Shown here: one piece after another, positions 24,196 to 36,076 of the stretch | How positions within the stretch are numbered: position 1 is the first letter of the stretch | How the letters are laid out: every line of letters begins with the position of its first letter | NCBI GenBank assembly: GCA_037349315.1 | Contig: JBAIAC010000026.1 | Location: forward strand, 6,696,001 to 6,760,000 | DNA from: Chelydra serpentina | Taxonomy: Eukaryota > Chordata > Testudines > Chelydridae | Length of the DNA: 64,000 nt | Direction of reading: 5' to 3' | Notes under the pieces: model-generated | What the model was told of the DNA's origin: nothing | Seen by the model: the letters and a program-made list of their open reading frames with translations, nothing else | The model's database searches: none | Position numbers and translations under genes: made by a program

Positions 24196-25165
24196 GAATC
24201 ATAGACTTGAAGACCAGAAAGGACCGCTAGATCATATAGTCTGACCTCCTGCATGCCACAGGCCAACAACAACACCGAGCACCCACATGCTGTACCTAAC
24301 AACTGAAATGAGACCAAAGTATTACAGCCCACAGGAAGCTGTATTGTGTCCCACAGGCGGGACTGAGGTGCACCAGCACCTCCGGCCTCCTGCAGTGGCA
24401 GGGAAGTGATTTAACAGAGATGGACCCAGAAAATCCTGGCTAGTGATCCGCACCCACGTGCAACAGAGGAAGGTGACCCCAGCCCCCGGTCACTGCCAAT
24501 CTAACCCCGGGGGGAAATTCCTTCCTGAGGCCATATATGGCGGTGATCAGTTAGACCTTGAGCAAGAACCAGCCAGCCAAACACCCGAGAGAGAGAACAC
24601 TCGGTACCACCTCGGAGCCCCCCGCTGCCCTCCCATATTTATACAGAGCAATGATATTCCCCCTCAGCCTTCCTTTGGCTAGGCTGAACAACCCGAGCTC
24701 TTCCAGTCTTCTCTCATACGACAGGCCCTGCATTTCCCTGATCATCCTAGTAGCTCTTCTCTGCACCTGTTCCAGTTTAAAATCATCTTTCTTGAACGTG
24801 GGTGACCAGAATGGCAAGCGCTATTGCAGATGAGGTCTTACTAGTGCCTTGTACGATGGCATTAATGCTACCCTATCTCTCCTGGAAATGCCTCACCTGC
24901 TGCGTCCTAGAATCACATCTGCCTTTTTCACAACTGCATCACATTGCTGGCTTATAGTCACCCTGTGATCGACCCACACACCCAGGTCTCTCTCCTCCTC
25001 TGTCGGCTCATCTGATGAGCCCCCAGCTTGCAGGAGACATTTTTATTAGGCCTTAAGTGTGTGACCTTGCACTTTGTACAATTGAATTTCATCCCATTTC
25101 CGTCACTTCAAAGTCATCCAGATCTTTCCGGATAATGTTCTGATTCCCCTCTGTGTTGACTCAGA
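24196..25165 (-). mobile_element. CR1-type LINE, 5'-truncated, minus strand
   Basis: The minus frame at 24551-24817 contains FKKDDFKLEQVQRRATRMIR then SYERRLEELGLFSL, the C-terminal signature of CR1 ORF2 (compare [20 protein letters not shown] in the copy at 31680). Downstream on this strand is a long 3' UTR ending near 24196 with TCTATGATTCC. The frame is broken upstream. It is a different CR1 subfamily from the full-length copy. Confidence 0.85.
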
Positions 25166-25940
25166 CTTGTGCTGATCTGCTCTGCAGGTTGACTTGCCAA
25201 CTGTTGCGGCGGGAACTAGCCCTGCGACTTCCCCTGACACAACCTCGGCAGAGGGCTTGCAAAATTCAGCACAGAGTCTTTGGCTTGATAGCGCTGGACT
25301 TTCTGCCTCATGCTTCCTTCTGCCTGGTCTAAGTTTGGTTTAATTTCATCAGTAAATAAAGGACCGACATTTTAGCTGTCGGAGTAGGTGAGCCCAGCTC
25401 TGTTTGGTGTGACTTTTTATTTCTGTTGCAGTAACAATTGTGCTAGACGCTGCATAGACAAAGGACACACAGCCCCAAACAGCTCACGATCCCAGGCAGA
25501 TTTTTGCCTATTGTACTAAACGCTGTTCACAGCTGATGTCACAGCACCCCTGTAATTCCTTTCAATGCCTCTCTCCATTTGAGCCAGTCCATCTCCCCAA
25601 AATTGACCCTTAGTACACCCTGGAACTGCTCTGCTGGTGTTGGGTTGTCTGAGACAGCAGGATAACTTCACTGCAAAGGCAGGACTTGCAGGCAGGGAGG
25701 CCGGGAGAGTGGGGCTCTGGCACAGGGGATAATGGCACTGAGAACAGAGTGCTGCTTGTGACTCCTGGGTGGGCGACTTGCTGGCCTTGGGGAAAACCTA
25801 CTGTATGTTTGTGGAAATTGGAAAATGGTTCTACTACAAGGTTTTGGGGGGGGGGAGTGCTGCACTGGTGGGTACAAATACACCGTGTCCAGAGGCAGGC
25901 TTCATATTAGACAGTGAGACATACTATGTTCTTTTGCATG
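25166..25940. other. No gene seen
   Basis: No supported exon or repeat; short chance frames and a poly-G run near 25845-25856. Confidence 0.4.
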
Positions 25941-26029
25941 GTAACAGGTTTCAGAGTAGCAGCCATGTTAGTCTGTAGCCACAAAAAGAACAGGAGTACT
26001 TGAGGCACCTTAGAGACTAACACATTTAT

Positions 26030-26073
26030 TTGGGCATAAGCTTTCATGGGTTATAGCCCACTTCATCCATTCT
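26030..26073 (-). ncRNA. Hammerhead-ribozyme-like core, left copy (degenerate)
   Basis: On the minus strand: TGGATGA (expected CTGATGA), then helix II arms around GTGGGC...ACCCAT, then an intact GAAA box (26042-26045) and GCTTATGC. Box 1 is mutated, box 2 is intact. Confidence 0.4.
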
Positions 26074-26075
26074 GT

Positions 26076-26118
26076 GCATCTGATGAAGTGGGCTATAGCC
26101 CACAAACGCTTATGCCCA
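26076..26118 (+). ncRNA. Hammerhead-ribozyme-like core, right copy (degenerate)
   Basis: An intact CTGATGA box (26080-26086) is followed by a perfect helix II, GTGGGC (26088-26093) with GCCCAC (26098-26103), then AAAC where GAAA is expected, then a tiny GC-TTAT-GC helix. Box 1 is intact, box 2 is mutated, the reverse of the left copy. Confidence 0.45.
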
Positions 26119-26165
26119 AATAAATTTTAGTCTCTAAGGTGCCACAAGTCCTCCTCGCTCTTTTT

Positions 26166-27584
26166 ATGTTCTTTTGCATTCTCCATAGAAAGGGGAAACT
26201 GAGGCAGGAGCACCTGTCATGCAGCCGCCTGTTGCAAGAGGGCACGCCAGGAGGCGGCTGTCCAGATGGCTTATGAGAGGGGCAGAGAATGGTCACAGCC
26301 TCATGTGAAGTAGAGGGCATTTCACAGGAAACGGGAGAAGGCGGAGAGCGCTGCAGGGAGGCTGGAGGAGAGCGTAGCAGTGGGGGTCTGAGATGTTCAC
26401 TGCTGGAGGTGAAGTTTGTGGGGTGAATGGATGGACTTTGGAGACGATGATGACTCCCAGCGGGATGTAGGGACAGTATCCAGTTGGGAGAGGAGGAGAG
26501 AGTGCCCCAAAGTCGCAAAGCTTGGAGAATGCAAGGCAGGGAGGCCGATGGAATTGTTGAGAGAAATGGAAGGGAGGTGGGAGGGTTTGGAGGAAACGAA
26601 TTCAGCTGTCGGCGCTTTGAGCTAGCGCTGGTAGAGGGACTTCCAGGGTGGGGGAGATGTCCAAGACACAGCTGGGGCCTTAGACCTTCACGCAGTCCAG
26701 CACCTCCAAAACTCAGCTACCATATCTAGAGCCCAACAGTCAGCTTCCCGGGCTGAACACGCTCTGTGAAAGTGCATTTCTCCTTATTTGCTTTAAACAG
26801 ACCTGCCGTTGCCTCCACTAAGCCATCCTGTGATCTCTGCCCATGGAAACCACACTTGTGATGCATCCTCCAAGCTGCTGGCGTCAACCCCGGCCCCAAA
26901 CTTATTTCGCTTCTCAAACCAGACCTAGCCAACCACTAACCTTGCGCGCTGTCAAGCTGTAGTGTGCTGCGTTCACCTGCGCTAGGCATCGGCCAAACCA
27001 CATACGTGAGAAGTGGGGAAATGGAGTCCCGCTTCGGCAACATAAAACACAAAGATCGGTGTGATCCTTACCCCTGGTTTCAAACTGAAATTGTTGCGCG
27101 CCCGGCAGATCTTTCTGAACCCAAAGGTGGTTGTAGCAAAGTGGTGTTAATTACCTGAGCCCCATGCAATCAACTCTGGTTAGTTGTGTGGCCTAAAGAA
27201 CTGTTGCTTGGGAGTTCCCACGGCTTTTGGTGGAGTTATCACATTGTTCTAGCAACAGCCCAGGATCACTTTGCGATAGCAGGCAATGCCTCTATGTGGA
27301 CTATTGGATGTTCAGTTTGACCGGACGCTTTGCAAGGGACAAGGGTGCCATCCCTTCGGGACGCTCCATTTCTGGGGAGCGCCTTTAATCAGTCACCTTG
27401 TCAAAGGGCATCCTCCTTCACCATCAGCACCATCCCCCACCATGGGTGACACCAACATGTGCTGGCACCCAGAGATTTATCGGCATATCCTTGGGCCTCT
27501 TTCCTGACTCTGAAAGATCTGATGAAGAGAGGCCTCCAGGCAACATCTCCATCCCCATTACTCTTTCCTTAGCAAACTCTAAGA
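26166..27584. other. No gene seen
   Basis: Short frames only. Nothing resembling a conserved exon or recognised repeat. Confidence 0.4.
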
Positions 27585-27831
27585 CAGGGGTCTCCGAACT
27601 ACAGCCCGAGGGCCGGATCCGGCCCGTGGCTTCAATTTGTCCAGCCCCCCAACCAATTGCTGCCGCTGCCTCGGCGGCACTTCGGTGGCAGCTCAAACGT
27701 TGCTGCCGCCTTGGCGGTATTTTGGCAGCAGGGCCCCGTCGAAATCGGGCCCCGCACTCCCTAAAGCCGGCCCGCGAAGCCCCTTCAAAAATCTAATGTG
27801 GCCCTCGTCTCCTAAAGTTTGGAGACCCCTG
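27585..27831. mobile_element. Nonautonomous hAT-type element
   Basis: Inverted ends CAGGGGTCTCCGAACT and (complement) CAGGGGTCTCCAAACT, flanked by near-identical 8-mers CTCTAAGA / ATCTAAGA. 247 bases, GC-rich inside (GGGCCGGATCCGGCCCG palindrome near 27610), no coding capacity. Confidence 0.85.
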
Positions 27832-30713
27832 ATCTAAGACATGAACCACACATTCTTGCTACTCCAGTCCCATGTCCTCTGGTGTGTTAACTTCACCCCT
27901 ACCTTTTTCCTCTCACCTCTCCTATATTTCTCTTGCCACCTTCTCTTTCGTAAGAATCGGGCTCCTTTAGCCAGGACAGATGTACCCTTGCAAGACTTTG
28001 AATGGACGAGTTTGGCCAACTACAAAAATGCATGAGCAGCCTTATTCCAAAAAGGGCTTTCCAGAAGAAGACTGGAGCAATCTAGTGAGCTGTTTTTCAG
28101 AGCCAGGGCAGCAAAGCTGGGGTCCAGGAGTGACTGACCGGGTCACGTGCTAATGCCTGCAGCCCTCCAGGAACCGAGGGTGTGTCTACCCAGCAAAGAA
28201 AAGCCCGTGGCTGGCTTGTGCCAGCTGACTCAGACTTGCAGGCCTTGGGCTGCGGGGTTGTTTCATTGCGGTGCAGGCTTCCAGGCTCGGTGCCCAGGCT
28301 CTAGGACACTGCAGGGTGGGAGGGTCCCAGGGCTTGGGCTCCAGCTATACAGTCCCAGATGGAGCTGTGGCATGAGGGTGTCTTCCATGGGCTGCTGCCC
28401 CTAGAGCCTCATCTCATGAAGGTGGGTACGGGAGCATAGAGGGGAACCCTTGCAAGTCAATGCTCAGCGTTGCGTTAGGAGCATCTGCTGACCGGCTTGA
28501 GGGTGATGGGAGATTTGATGATGTAAACAGCAGCTGTTTCATCCCTTCCCCACCTACCGGTCCTGATCATCATGGTGAACCCATGGAGAGGCTTCTGCTG
28601 GGTCAGGGGAAAGAGACGCATGCCACAGAGCTGGCCCACCCCATTCCCTGGATCGCCACCCCCAGACCAGGGGACTGGTGCTCCATTCCTGTACACCAAT
28701 GGAACTCTACGATGTTACAGAGCAGGGAATTTGGCCACAGGTTTTTGCTACCCGCTCTGCCCCACATTCACCAAATTAGAAGGGCCCCATGGGACCCTAT
28801 CACACTGGTTAGTGACTGTGGTGACTCTCGGCTGGTCTTCCAGAGGCTAGTGCGGCCTAGCAAGGTTCTGCCTTATTACGATTCAATGTGCCCCTGCCAC
28901 AATTATGAAATCTTTCCCCCCACAAAGTTACATTGTTTCCTTAGATGCCCATTATCTGTCAGTATCCACCTCTTCTGCCTTGTTTTAGATAGTCCCTGCC
29001 TAGAGCGGACAGCCTTTAGTTCTACATTTGTTCAGCACTTAACACCATGGGGTGGACTTCAAGAGGTGACTGAAATACAAACACACATGGAATTGGTTGA
29101 ACTGATGTTCGGCAAGCACGCATGGCTTCGGGAAAGCACAGAAGCCTGATGCTTCCCGCTGCTGCTCTGAGCTAGTGTTACCCCGTGTGAGACCGAAGGA
29201 ACATTTCTGGCTGTCAGCGTGTTTGTGCGGGTGAGGTTTCTCTTGAGGTGTGTGACAAGGCTCTGTTCTGAGTAAGTGCTGGGGTCTCTGCATCTGCCTC
29301 CAGAGGAGCAGAGTGAGAGGCTGCAGTGACCACTGTATAGGAAGGGAGGTAACAAAGGCGACTTTTGTCCCCCTCTCCTCCTAGTTTCCTAGCAGTCGGC
29401 CGCATATGATGGGAACCCGCTCCTCCCTCACCCTTGAGGAAGCATGGGCCAGATGTAAGCTGGTGCAACTCCACTGACTTCCATGACAGCCCTGGATTTG
29501 GCCCTTACAATGCAACTTGCTGTGTAAGCTGACTTGTGGCTAGATAGCAGAACAGACATAAGCAGCAGGTTTTCCCTACGCGGAGGTGGGGGAGCCGTGC
29601 GAGCATCGTGTGTGTGACCGCAGGTGGGATGTGCACAAACTCTCCTGGGGTCTAGCGTGTCCTTCCGCTAGCGGAGACAGCAGGGGCCCTTTCTTGCTTT
29701 ATGTCTGACGCAGCCGCTTGTCTCAGCCAGAAATATCTTCTGGCTTATCTCAGACAGCCATTGATCTAAAAGAAGCTGCACGAGGTAGATGCTGTGGGCT
29801 GGGGATGGCAAACCACGTCATCTGCCCTGATAAGATCTGAGAAAACTGTGTTTCTCTGAGGCTGCTGTTTCAGAGGAGACTTTCTTTTTGGCGAAAATTG
29901 CCAGTTTCTAACACTTTTTTTGTTAACTTTAAACCCCCGCCCCCAACAAATCTATATTTAGATCAAGGGAACATTTGGGGCCAGTGCCTCAGCCAGTGTA
30001 AATCAACATAGCGCCATTGTAATCAATGTAGGTAGGCTGATTTGCACCAGCTGAGCATCTGGCTCAGGGGTCCAAGATCCTCCTGCGTGTTTTTACCTGC
30101 TACTTCACTTCTGCAGTGTGAATCCTGCCCCTTCTCCACAGCTTTGGAAGGCCCCAGATGTGTGGAACCAATGCAACGCCACTGCCGATGGATGTAGGAT
30201 TTGGGTCAGAGTCCCCACCATGCTGAGGGGGTGGGATCCCTGCAGAGTGTTTATTGGTGGAGGGTGGGAGAGATGAGGAAATTGTGGCCAAGGAATCCAA
30301 GTAAACCCCTACGGCTCCTGCAGCCTACACAGTGGCTGCAGTGTGGTAGCCCAGAGGAAGATGAAGGTAAGATTCCTTCCCTCCCACCATCTGCTGAACC
30401 CTAACCTTGGGCTTGCAGATAGTAGCAAAAAGAAGAAACATCCCTGACTCAATTGGCTAACCAATATCTGGGCTCTCCGCAGTATCTGTTCCCAGTCCCC
30501 CATGGTCTGTGGTTCTGAGTTTGTCTTGAGCACATCCTGATTGTCCCCAGTTCCTAAGCAACGGTTTCAGTTTTGAAACTTTTTGTTTACTGGGACCGAG
30601 GTTACAGAGAAACCCCATCCCTGCATTCCCATCGACAGACTTGTTCTAACGTAATAGCATCCCATCCTGCCCCAGTTATTCTCCTCTAGTTCGTTCTGTA
30701 GAATGACAGAGAT
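27832..30713. other. No gene confirmed; one long unexplained frame
   Basis: A plus-strand frame of 229 codons with an ATG runs from 28460 to 29149. It has no domain, signal peptide or repeat match that I recognise, and no obvious exon partners. The remainder shows nothing supportable. Confidence 0.35.
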
Positions 30714-30718
30714 GTTGG

Positions 30719-31679
30719 TGTGACAGATTCCCCCTGGGATGCCAGCTGGAACTGGGGTACCACTGAGCCCCCCTGACCCACCAGTGTGGGCTCTCTACAC
30801 TGTACTGCTGTGACGAGCTGCCAGCCACTACAGGCTTCAGCCTGCACTTTCACCAACATACATGCAGGCAGAAACACACCCAGCTGCAGTTACATGCAGG
30901 CGCTTTGACCAGCCCCTGTCTAGGAAGGTGACCGCTAGGACAACAACCAGCTCTTCAGGCATACACCCCCTCTGGAGTATAAACCCCAGATTATACCATC
31001 TTGCACTGCACAGGGAACTGTACAGCGCAAGCTCATGAAATTCGCCCCCCTCCCTCAATGTGGAGAGGAATATGCAACCGCTTTCTGCCCCGAGTTAGGA
31101 TTCCCCCACGCTGGTTTAGATAAAGCAAAAACAAATGTATTACCTACACAAGCTCGATTTTAAGTGATTATAAGGGATAGCAAACAGATCAAAGCAGATT
31201 GCCTAGCAAATAAACAAAAAACGCAAACTAAGTTTAATACACTAAATAGGATGAGAATCTGCTGTTCATATCCAATCTACGTGATGATACAAGCAGGCTG
31301 CAGATTCTTAAGGGGCAAGCTGCACTTGCTTTAAGCTTAGAATCCCCAGGTGTTTCATTCACAGGCTAAAAGTCCCTTTAGCCTGGGTCCAGCACTTCCC
31401 CCAGTTCAGTCTTTGTTCCTCAGGTGTTTTCAGGAGTCTTCTTGTGTGGGGAGCAAAGAACCCCAGGTGATGTAACTCCCCACCTTACATAGCTTTTGCC
31501 TATGGCAAGAACCCTTTGTTCCAAAGCTTGGTTCCCAGAGTGGTCTGTGGAAAAACATTGACATTCCAAGATGGAGTCTAAAGACATGTGGTCACATCAC
31601 ATGTCCTTGTAGAGTCATAGAAGCCATTATTGCAGGACCGTGTGCTGTGGCTGGCAGTTGGAAGCTGTGAGCTTCTACA
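30719..31679 (-). repeat. LTR-type repeat, left portion (split by CR1)
   Basis: Begins TGTGACAGATTCCCCCTGGG and runs into the CR1 insertion. The other part lies at 36158-36505 and ends GGGGTGCAGTGTCAGA. The 5-mer GTTGG occurs at both outer edges (30714-30718 and 36506-36510), consistent with a target duplication. I recall this unit as a common turtle LTR, reversed here. No retroviral genes are present. Confidence 0.6.
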
Positions 31680-32170
31680 CCAGGGGGCGGGGCTAATCAA
31701 TCAGGGAGGCCAGGGTTTTATAAAGCAGTGCACAAGCGACCAGGGCGCTTTGCGAACAGGGGCTGCAAACAGGGGAGTTTGAGAGGGAGTTTGGAAGAGG
31801 AGCGCGAAGGGGGCAAGCTATCCTTGCCATTCCTAATTCTTTTTACCCAAACTAAAGAGAGAGGCAGAGCAACCAGGTGGCTGCAGACAGGGGAGTGAGT
31901 ATCTGTTGAGGGGACAGTTTGGCACTTTGACCGTGTGCTAGAGTGTTTGATTTCCTGTTTGAATAGTGTGATTTGGGAGTGCTTCATTGCAGACTCTTCT
32001 AAAAAGACTGTCAGTCAGCTGCGCACCAGCGGAGCAGCGCATAGCAGAGAAGCAAACAGGTGGAGTTAGCCTGGGAGTTCGCCTGGAGAGAGCCTACTGA
32101 GGCATCCCCCTTGCAGGTTTCCCTGAGTAGCTCCTGCCACAAGTGAGGAAACTCTTCGAAGGAAGGAACT

Positions 32171-33184
32171 ATGGAGGCTGAGCGATCCGCTGTCGTGACC
32201 TGCACAGGATGTGCCATGTTTGTCTTTCTTCCACAGGATAGAAGTGACTTTGTCTGTACAAAGTGCAAGCTGATCTCCATATTGGAGGAGAAGATTCAAG
32301 GTCTGGAGAAACGAGTATCAACCCTGCGTTCCATAAAAGAAAATGAGGAGTTCCTGGATAGACGTCAGGATAGGCTTCAGCGGGTGCAGTGTTGTGAGGA
32401 TTCAGAGCAGGCTGCGCAGCGGGGACAGAAGACCAGCGAGGATAATTGGCGGCATGTGACCTCCAGAAGAGGAAAGAGTATGAGACAAGTCCATGTACCA
32501 GAAACGCATATTCAGATGAGCAACCGTTTTCATGTTCTCTCCACAGGCACTAGTGCAGAGAGTGGAGTGAATGATGCATCTGAGGGAACAGAGCAGAAGG
32601 AGACTCCACTGATTGGAAGGCATGAGATGCACAGTCCTAGGGATGGGGGTTCCACGACCACCACTCCCAAGAGGAGGAGGAGGGTGGTGGTGGTCGGGGA
32701 CTCTCTCCTCAGGGGGACTGAGTCATCTATCTGCCGCCCTGACCGGGAAAACCGAGAGGTGTGCTGCTTGCCAGGGGCTAGGATTCGTGATGTGACGGAG
32801 AGACTGCTGAGACTCATCAAGCCCTCAGATCACTACCCCTTCCTGCTTCTCCACGTGGGCACCAATGATACTGCCAAGAATGACCTTGAGCGTATTACTG
32901 CAGACTACGTGGCTCTGGGAAGAAGGATAAAGGCGTTTGAGGCGCAAGTGGTGTTCTCGTCCATTCTCCCTGTGGCAGGAAAAGGCCGGGGTAGAGACCG
33001 TCGAATCGTGGAAGTCAATGAATGGCTACGCAGATGGTGTCGGAGAGAAGGGTTTGGATTCTTTGACCATGGGATGGTGTTCCAAGAAGGAGTGCTAGGC
33101 AGAGACGGGCTCCACCTGACGAAGAGAGGGAAGAGCATCTTTGGAAGCAGGCTGGCCAACCTAGTGCGGAGGGCTTTAAACTAG
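32171..33184 (+). CDS. CR1 ORF1 protein, intact (zinc-knuckle-like, coiled coil, SGNH esterase)
   Basis: Encodes 337 residues from an ATG at 32171. The N-terminus has two Cys pairs (CTGC near residues 11-14, CTKC near 29-32), a PHD/zinc-ribbon-like arrangement, followed by a charged probable coiled coil (about 35-65). From about residue 170 a basic linker leads into an SGNH/GDSL-type esterase fold typical of CR1 ORF1: [11 protein letters not shown] (catalytic Ser), HVGTNDT (block III) and DGLHLTKRG (catalytic Asp and His). ORF1 proteins bind element RNA; the esterase's exact role in the cycle is not settled. No internal stop, so this copy kept its first gene. The stop TAG at 33182-33184 follows a slippery heptamer directly. 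Confidence 0.9.
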   Translation: MEAERSAVVTCTGCAMFVFLPQDRSDFVCTKCKLISILEEKIQGLEKRVSTLRSIKENEEFLDRRQDRLQRVQCCEDSEQAAQRGQKTSEDNWRHVTSRRGKSMRQVHVPETHIQMSNRFHVLSTGTSAESGVNDASEGTEQKETPLIGRHEMHSPRDGGSTTTTPKRRRRVVVVGDSLLRGTESSICRPDRENREVCCLPGARIRDVTERLLRLIKPSDHYPFLLLHVGTNDTAKNDLERITADYVALGRRIKAFEAQVVFSSILPVAGKGRGRDRRIVEVNEWLRRWCRREGFGFFDHGMVFQEGVLGRDGLHLTKRGKSIFGSRLANLVRRALN

Positions 33185-33212
33185 GTTCACTGGGGGAAGG
33201 AGACCAAAGCCC
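33175..33212 (+). promoter_or_regulatory. Candidate -1 ribosomal frameshift signal between CR1 ORF1 and ORF2
   Basis: TTTAAAC at 33175-33181 is read T TTA AAC in the ORF1 frame, the exact X XXY YYZ layout, and the next codon is the ORF1 stop TAG. After an 8-nt spacer comes CTGGGG (33190-33195), able to pair with CCCC-G-AG (about 33210-33216) as a stem with one bulge. The -1 frame is open through into ORF2. Function is inferred. Confidence 0.6.
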
Positions 33213-34437
33213 CGAGGTAAGTGGGGAAGTGGGATACCGGGAGGAAGCACAAGTAGGTGAGTGCAAGAGGGGAGGGCTCCTGCCCCATACTGGGACAGCA
33301 GGACGATCGGTGAGTTATCTTAAATACCTATACACAAATGCAAGAAGCCTGGGAAACAAGCAGGGAGAACTGGAAGTCCTGGCACAGTCAAGGAATTATG
33401 ATGTAATTGGAATAACAGAGACTTGGTGGGATAACTCACACGATTGGAGTACTGTCATGGATGGATATAAACTGTTCAGGAAGGATAGGCAGGGCAGAAA
33501 AGGTGGGGGAGTTGCGTTGTATGTAAGAGAGCAGTATGACTGCTCAGAGCTCCAGTATGAAACTGCAGAAAAACCTGAGAGTCTCTGGATTAAATTGAGA
33601 AGTGTGAGCAACAAGGGTAATGTCGTGGTGGGAGTCTGCTACAGACCACCAGACCAGGGGGATGAGGTGGATGAGGCTTTCTTCCAGCAACTAACAGAAG
33701 TTACTAGATCACAGGCCCTGGTTCTCATGGGTGACTTTAATCACCCCGACATCTGCTGGGAGAGCAATACAGCGGTCCACAGACAATCCAGGAAGTTTTT
33801 GGAAAGTGTAGGGGACAATTTCCTGGTGCAAGTGCTGGAGGAACCAACTAGGGGAAAAGCTCTTCTTGACCTGCTGCTCACAAACAGGGAAGAAATAGTA
33901 GAGGAAGCAATAGTGGATGGGAACCTGGGAGGCAGTGACCATGAGATGGTCGAGTTCAGGATCCTGACACAAGGAAGAAAGGAGAGCAGTAGAATACAGA
34001 GCCTGGACTTCAGAAAAGCAGACTTTGACTCCCTCAGGGAACTGATGGGCAAGGTCCCCTGGGAGAATAACATGAGGGGGAAAGGAGTCGAGGAAAGCTG
34101 GCTGTATTTTAAAGAAACCTTATTGAGGTTGCAGGAACAAACCATCCCGATGTGTAGAAAGAAAAGTAAATATGGCAGGCGACCAGCTTGGCTTAACAGT
34201 GAAATCCTTGCTCGTCTTAAACACAAAAAAGCAGCTTACAAGAAGTGGAAGATTGGACAAATGACCAGGGAGGAGTATAAAAATATTGTTCAGGCATGCA
34301 GGAGTGAAATTAGGAAGGCCAAATCACACTTGGAGTTGCAGCTAGCCGGAGATGTTAGGAGTAACAAGAAGGGTTTCTTCAGGTATGTTAGCAACAAGAA
34401 GAAAGTCAAGGAACGTGTGGGGCCCCTTGCTGAATGA
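33178..34437 (+). pseudogene. CR1 ORF2, endonuclease half (frameshifted near 34418-34427)
   Basis: This frame is open from within ORF1 (-1 relative to it). It encodes an AP-like endonuclease: [13 protein letters not shown] (33340s), [27 protein letters not shown] and GGSDHEM, the last three carrying expected catalytic Asp/Asn/His residues. No ATG precedes these motifs; the first in-frame ATG (in TVMDGYK) lies past the catalytic N and E. A linker toward the reverse transcriptase follows (KKAAYKKWK). The frame reaches a stop at 34435, and the homologous reading continues one frame over, which points to a single-base change in the G/C run at about 34418-34427. The copy is therefore defective for a full-length ORF2. 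Confidence 0.85.
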
Positions 34438-36076
34438 GGGAGGGAACCTTGTGACAGAGGATGTGGAGAAAGCTAGTGTACTCAATGCTTTTTTTGCCTC
34501 TGTCTTCACAGACAAGGGCAGCTCCCAGACGGCTGCACTCCGCAGCACGGTATGGGGAGGAGGTGACCAGCCCTCTGTGGAGAAAGAAGTAGTTCGGGAC
34601 TATTTAGAAAAGCTGGACGAACACAAGTCCATGGGGCCGGATGCACTGCATCCGAGGGTGCTAAAGGAGTTGGCCGATGTGATTGCAGAGCCATTGGCCA
34701 TTATCTTTGACAAATCATGGCAATCGGGGGAGGTCCCGGATGACTGGAAAAAAGCTAATGTAGTGCCCATCTTTAAAAAAGGGAAGAAGGAAGATCCGGG
34801 GAACTACAGGCCAGTCAGTCTCACCTCAATCCCTGGAAAAATCATGGAACAGGTCCTCAAGGAATCAATTCTGAACCACTTAAAGGAGGGGAAAGTGATC
34901 AGGAACAGTCAGCATGGATTCACCAAGGGCAAGTCATGCCTGACTAACCTAATTGCCTTCTATGATGAGATAACTGGCTCTGTGGATGAGGGGAAAGCAG
35001 TGGATGTGCTATTTCTTGACTTTAGCAAAGCTTTTGATACAGTCTCCCACAGTGTTCTTGCCAGCAAGTTAAAGAAGTATGGGCTGGATGAATGGACGGT
35101 AAGGTGGATAGAAAACTGGCTGGATGGTCGTGCTCAAAGGGTAGTGATCAATGGCTCCATGTCTAGTTGGCAGCCGGTATCAAGTGGAGTGCCCCAAGGG
35201 TCGGTGCTGGGGCCGGTTTTGTTCAATATCTTCATCAACGATCTGGAGGATGGTGTGGACTGCACCCTTAGCAAGTTTGCAGATGACACTAAACTGGGAG
35301 GAGTGGTTGATACGCTGGAGGGTAGGGATAGGATACAGAGGGACCTAGACAAATTAGAGGATTGGGCCAAAAGAAATCTGATGAGGTTCAACAAGGACAA
35401 GTGCAGAGTCCTGCACTTAGGACAGAAGAATCCCATGCACTGCTACAGACTAGGGACCGAATGGCTGGGCAGCAGTTCTGCAGAAAAGGACCTAGGGGTT
35501 ACAGTGGACGAAAAGCTGAATATGAGTCAACAGTGTGCCCTTGTTGCCAAGAAGGCTAACGGCATTTTGGGCTGTATAAGTAGGGGCATTTCCAGCAGAT
35601 CGAGGGACGTGATTATTCCCCTCTATTCAGCACTGGTGAGGCCTCATTCGGAGTACTGTGTCCAGTTTTGGGCCCCACACTACAAAAAGGATGTGGATAA
35701 ATTGGAAAGAGTCCAACGGAGGGCAACAAAAATGATTAGGGGGCTGGAGCACATGACTTATGAGGAGAGGCTGAGGGAACTGGGATTGTTTAGCCTGCAG
35801 AAAAGAGTGAGGGGGGATTTGATAGCTGCTTTCAACTACCTAAAAGGGGGTTCCAAAGAGGATGGATCTCGACTGTTCTCAGTGGTAGAAGATGACAGAA
35901 CAAGGAGTAATGGTCTCAAGTTGCAGAGGGGGAGGTTTAGGTTGGATATTAGTAAAAACGTTTTCACTAGTAGGGTGGTGAAGCACTGGACTGGGTTACC
36001 TAGGGAGGTGGTGGAATCTCCTTCCTTAGAGGTTTTTAAGGTCAGGCTTGACAAAGCCCTGGCTGGGATGATCTAG
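34418..36076 (+). pseudogene. CR1 ORF2, reverse transcriptase half
   Basis: From about [10 protein letters not shown] the second frame carries a complete non-LTR reverse transcriptase: [78 protein letters not shown] and the catalytic FADDTKLGG. It ends with the CR1 C-terminal region ([21 protein letters not shown], then WTGLPREVV). No other stop interrupts about 550 codons, so the copy is young apart from the upstream frameshift. The ATG at 34352 lies before the true join, so its first residues are out of frame with the ancestral protein. Confidence 0.9.

Larger units (their letters stand above)
25944..26165. mobile_element. Penelope-like terminal unit in inverted (head-to-head) arrangement
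   Basis: The left half is the reverse complement of a unit ending ...AGACTAACATGGCTGCTACT then CTGAAACC. The right half is the same unit forward: GATGAAGTGGGCTATAGCCC, CTTATGCCCAAATAAATTTT, AGTCTCTAAGGTGCC. I associate this sequence with the terminal repeats of Penelope-like retroelements of reptiles and amphibians, which are known to carry hammerhead ribozyme motifs and to insert as inverted or tandem partial units. The family name is from memory and should be confirmed by a repeat search. Confidence 0.6.

Noticed and set aside
24551..24817. 88-residue minus frame with conserved-looking protein
   Set aside because: CR1 ORF2 C-terminus of another subfamily, listed as a LINE fragment.
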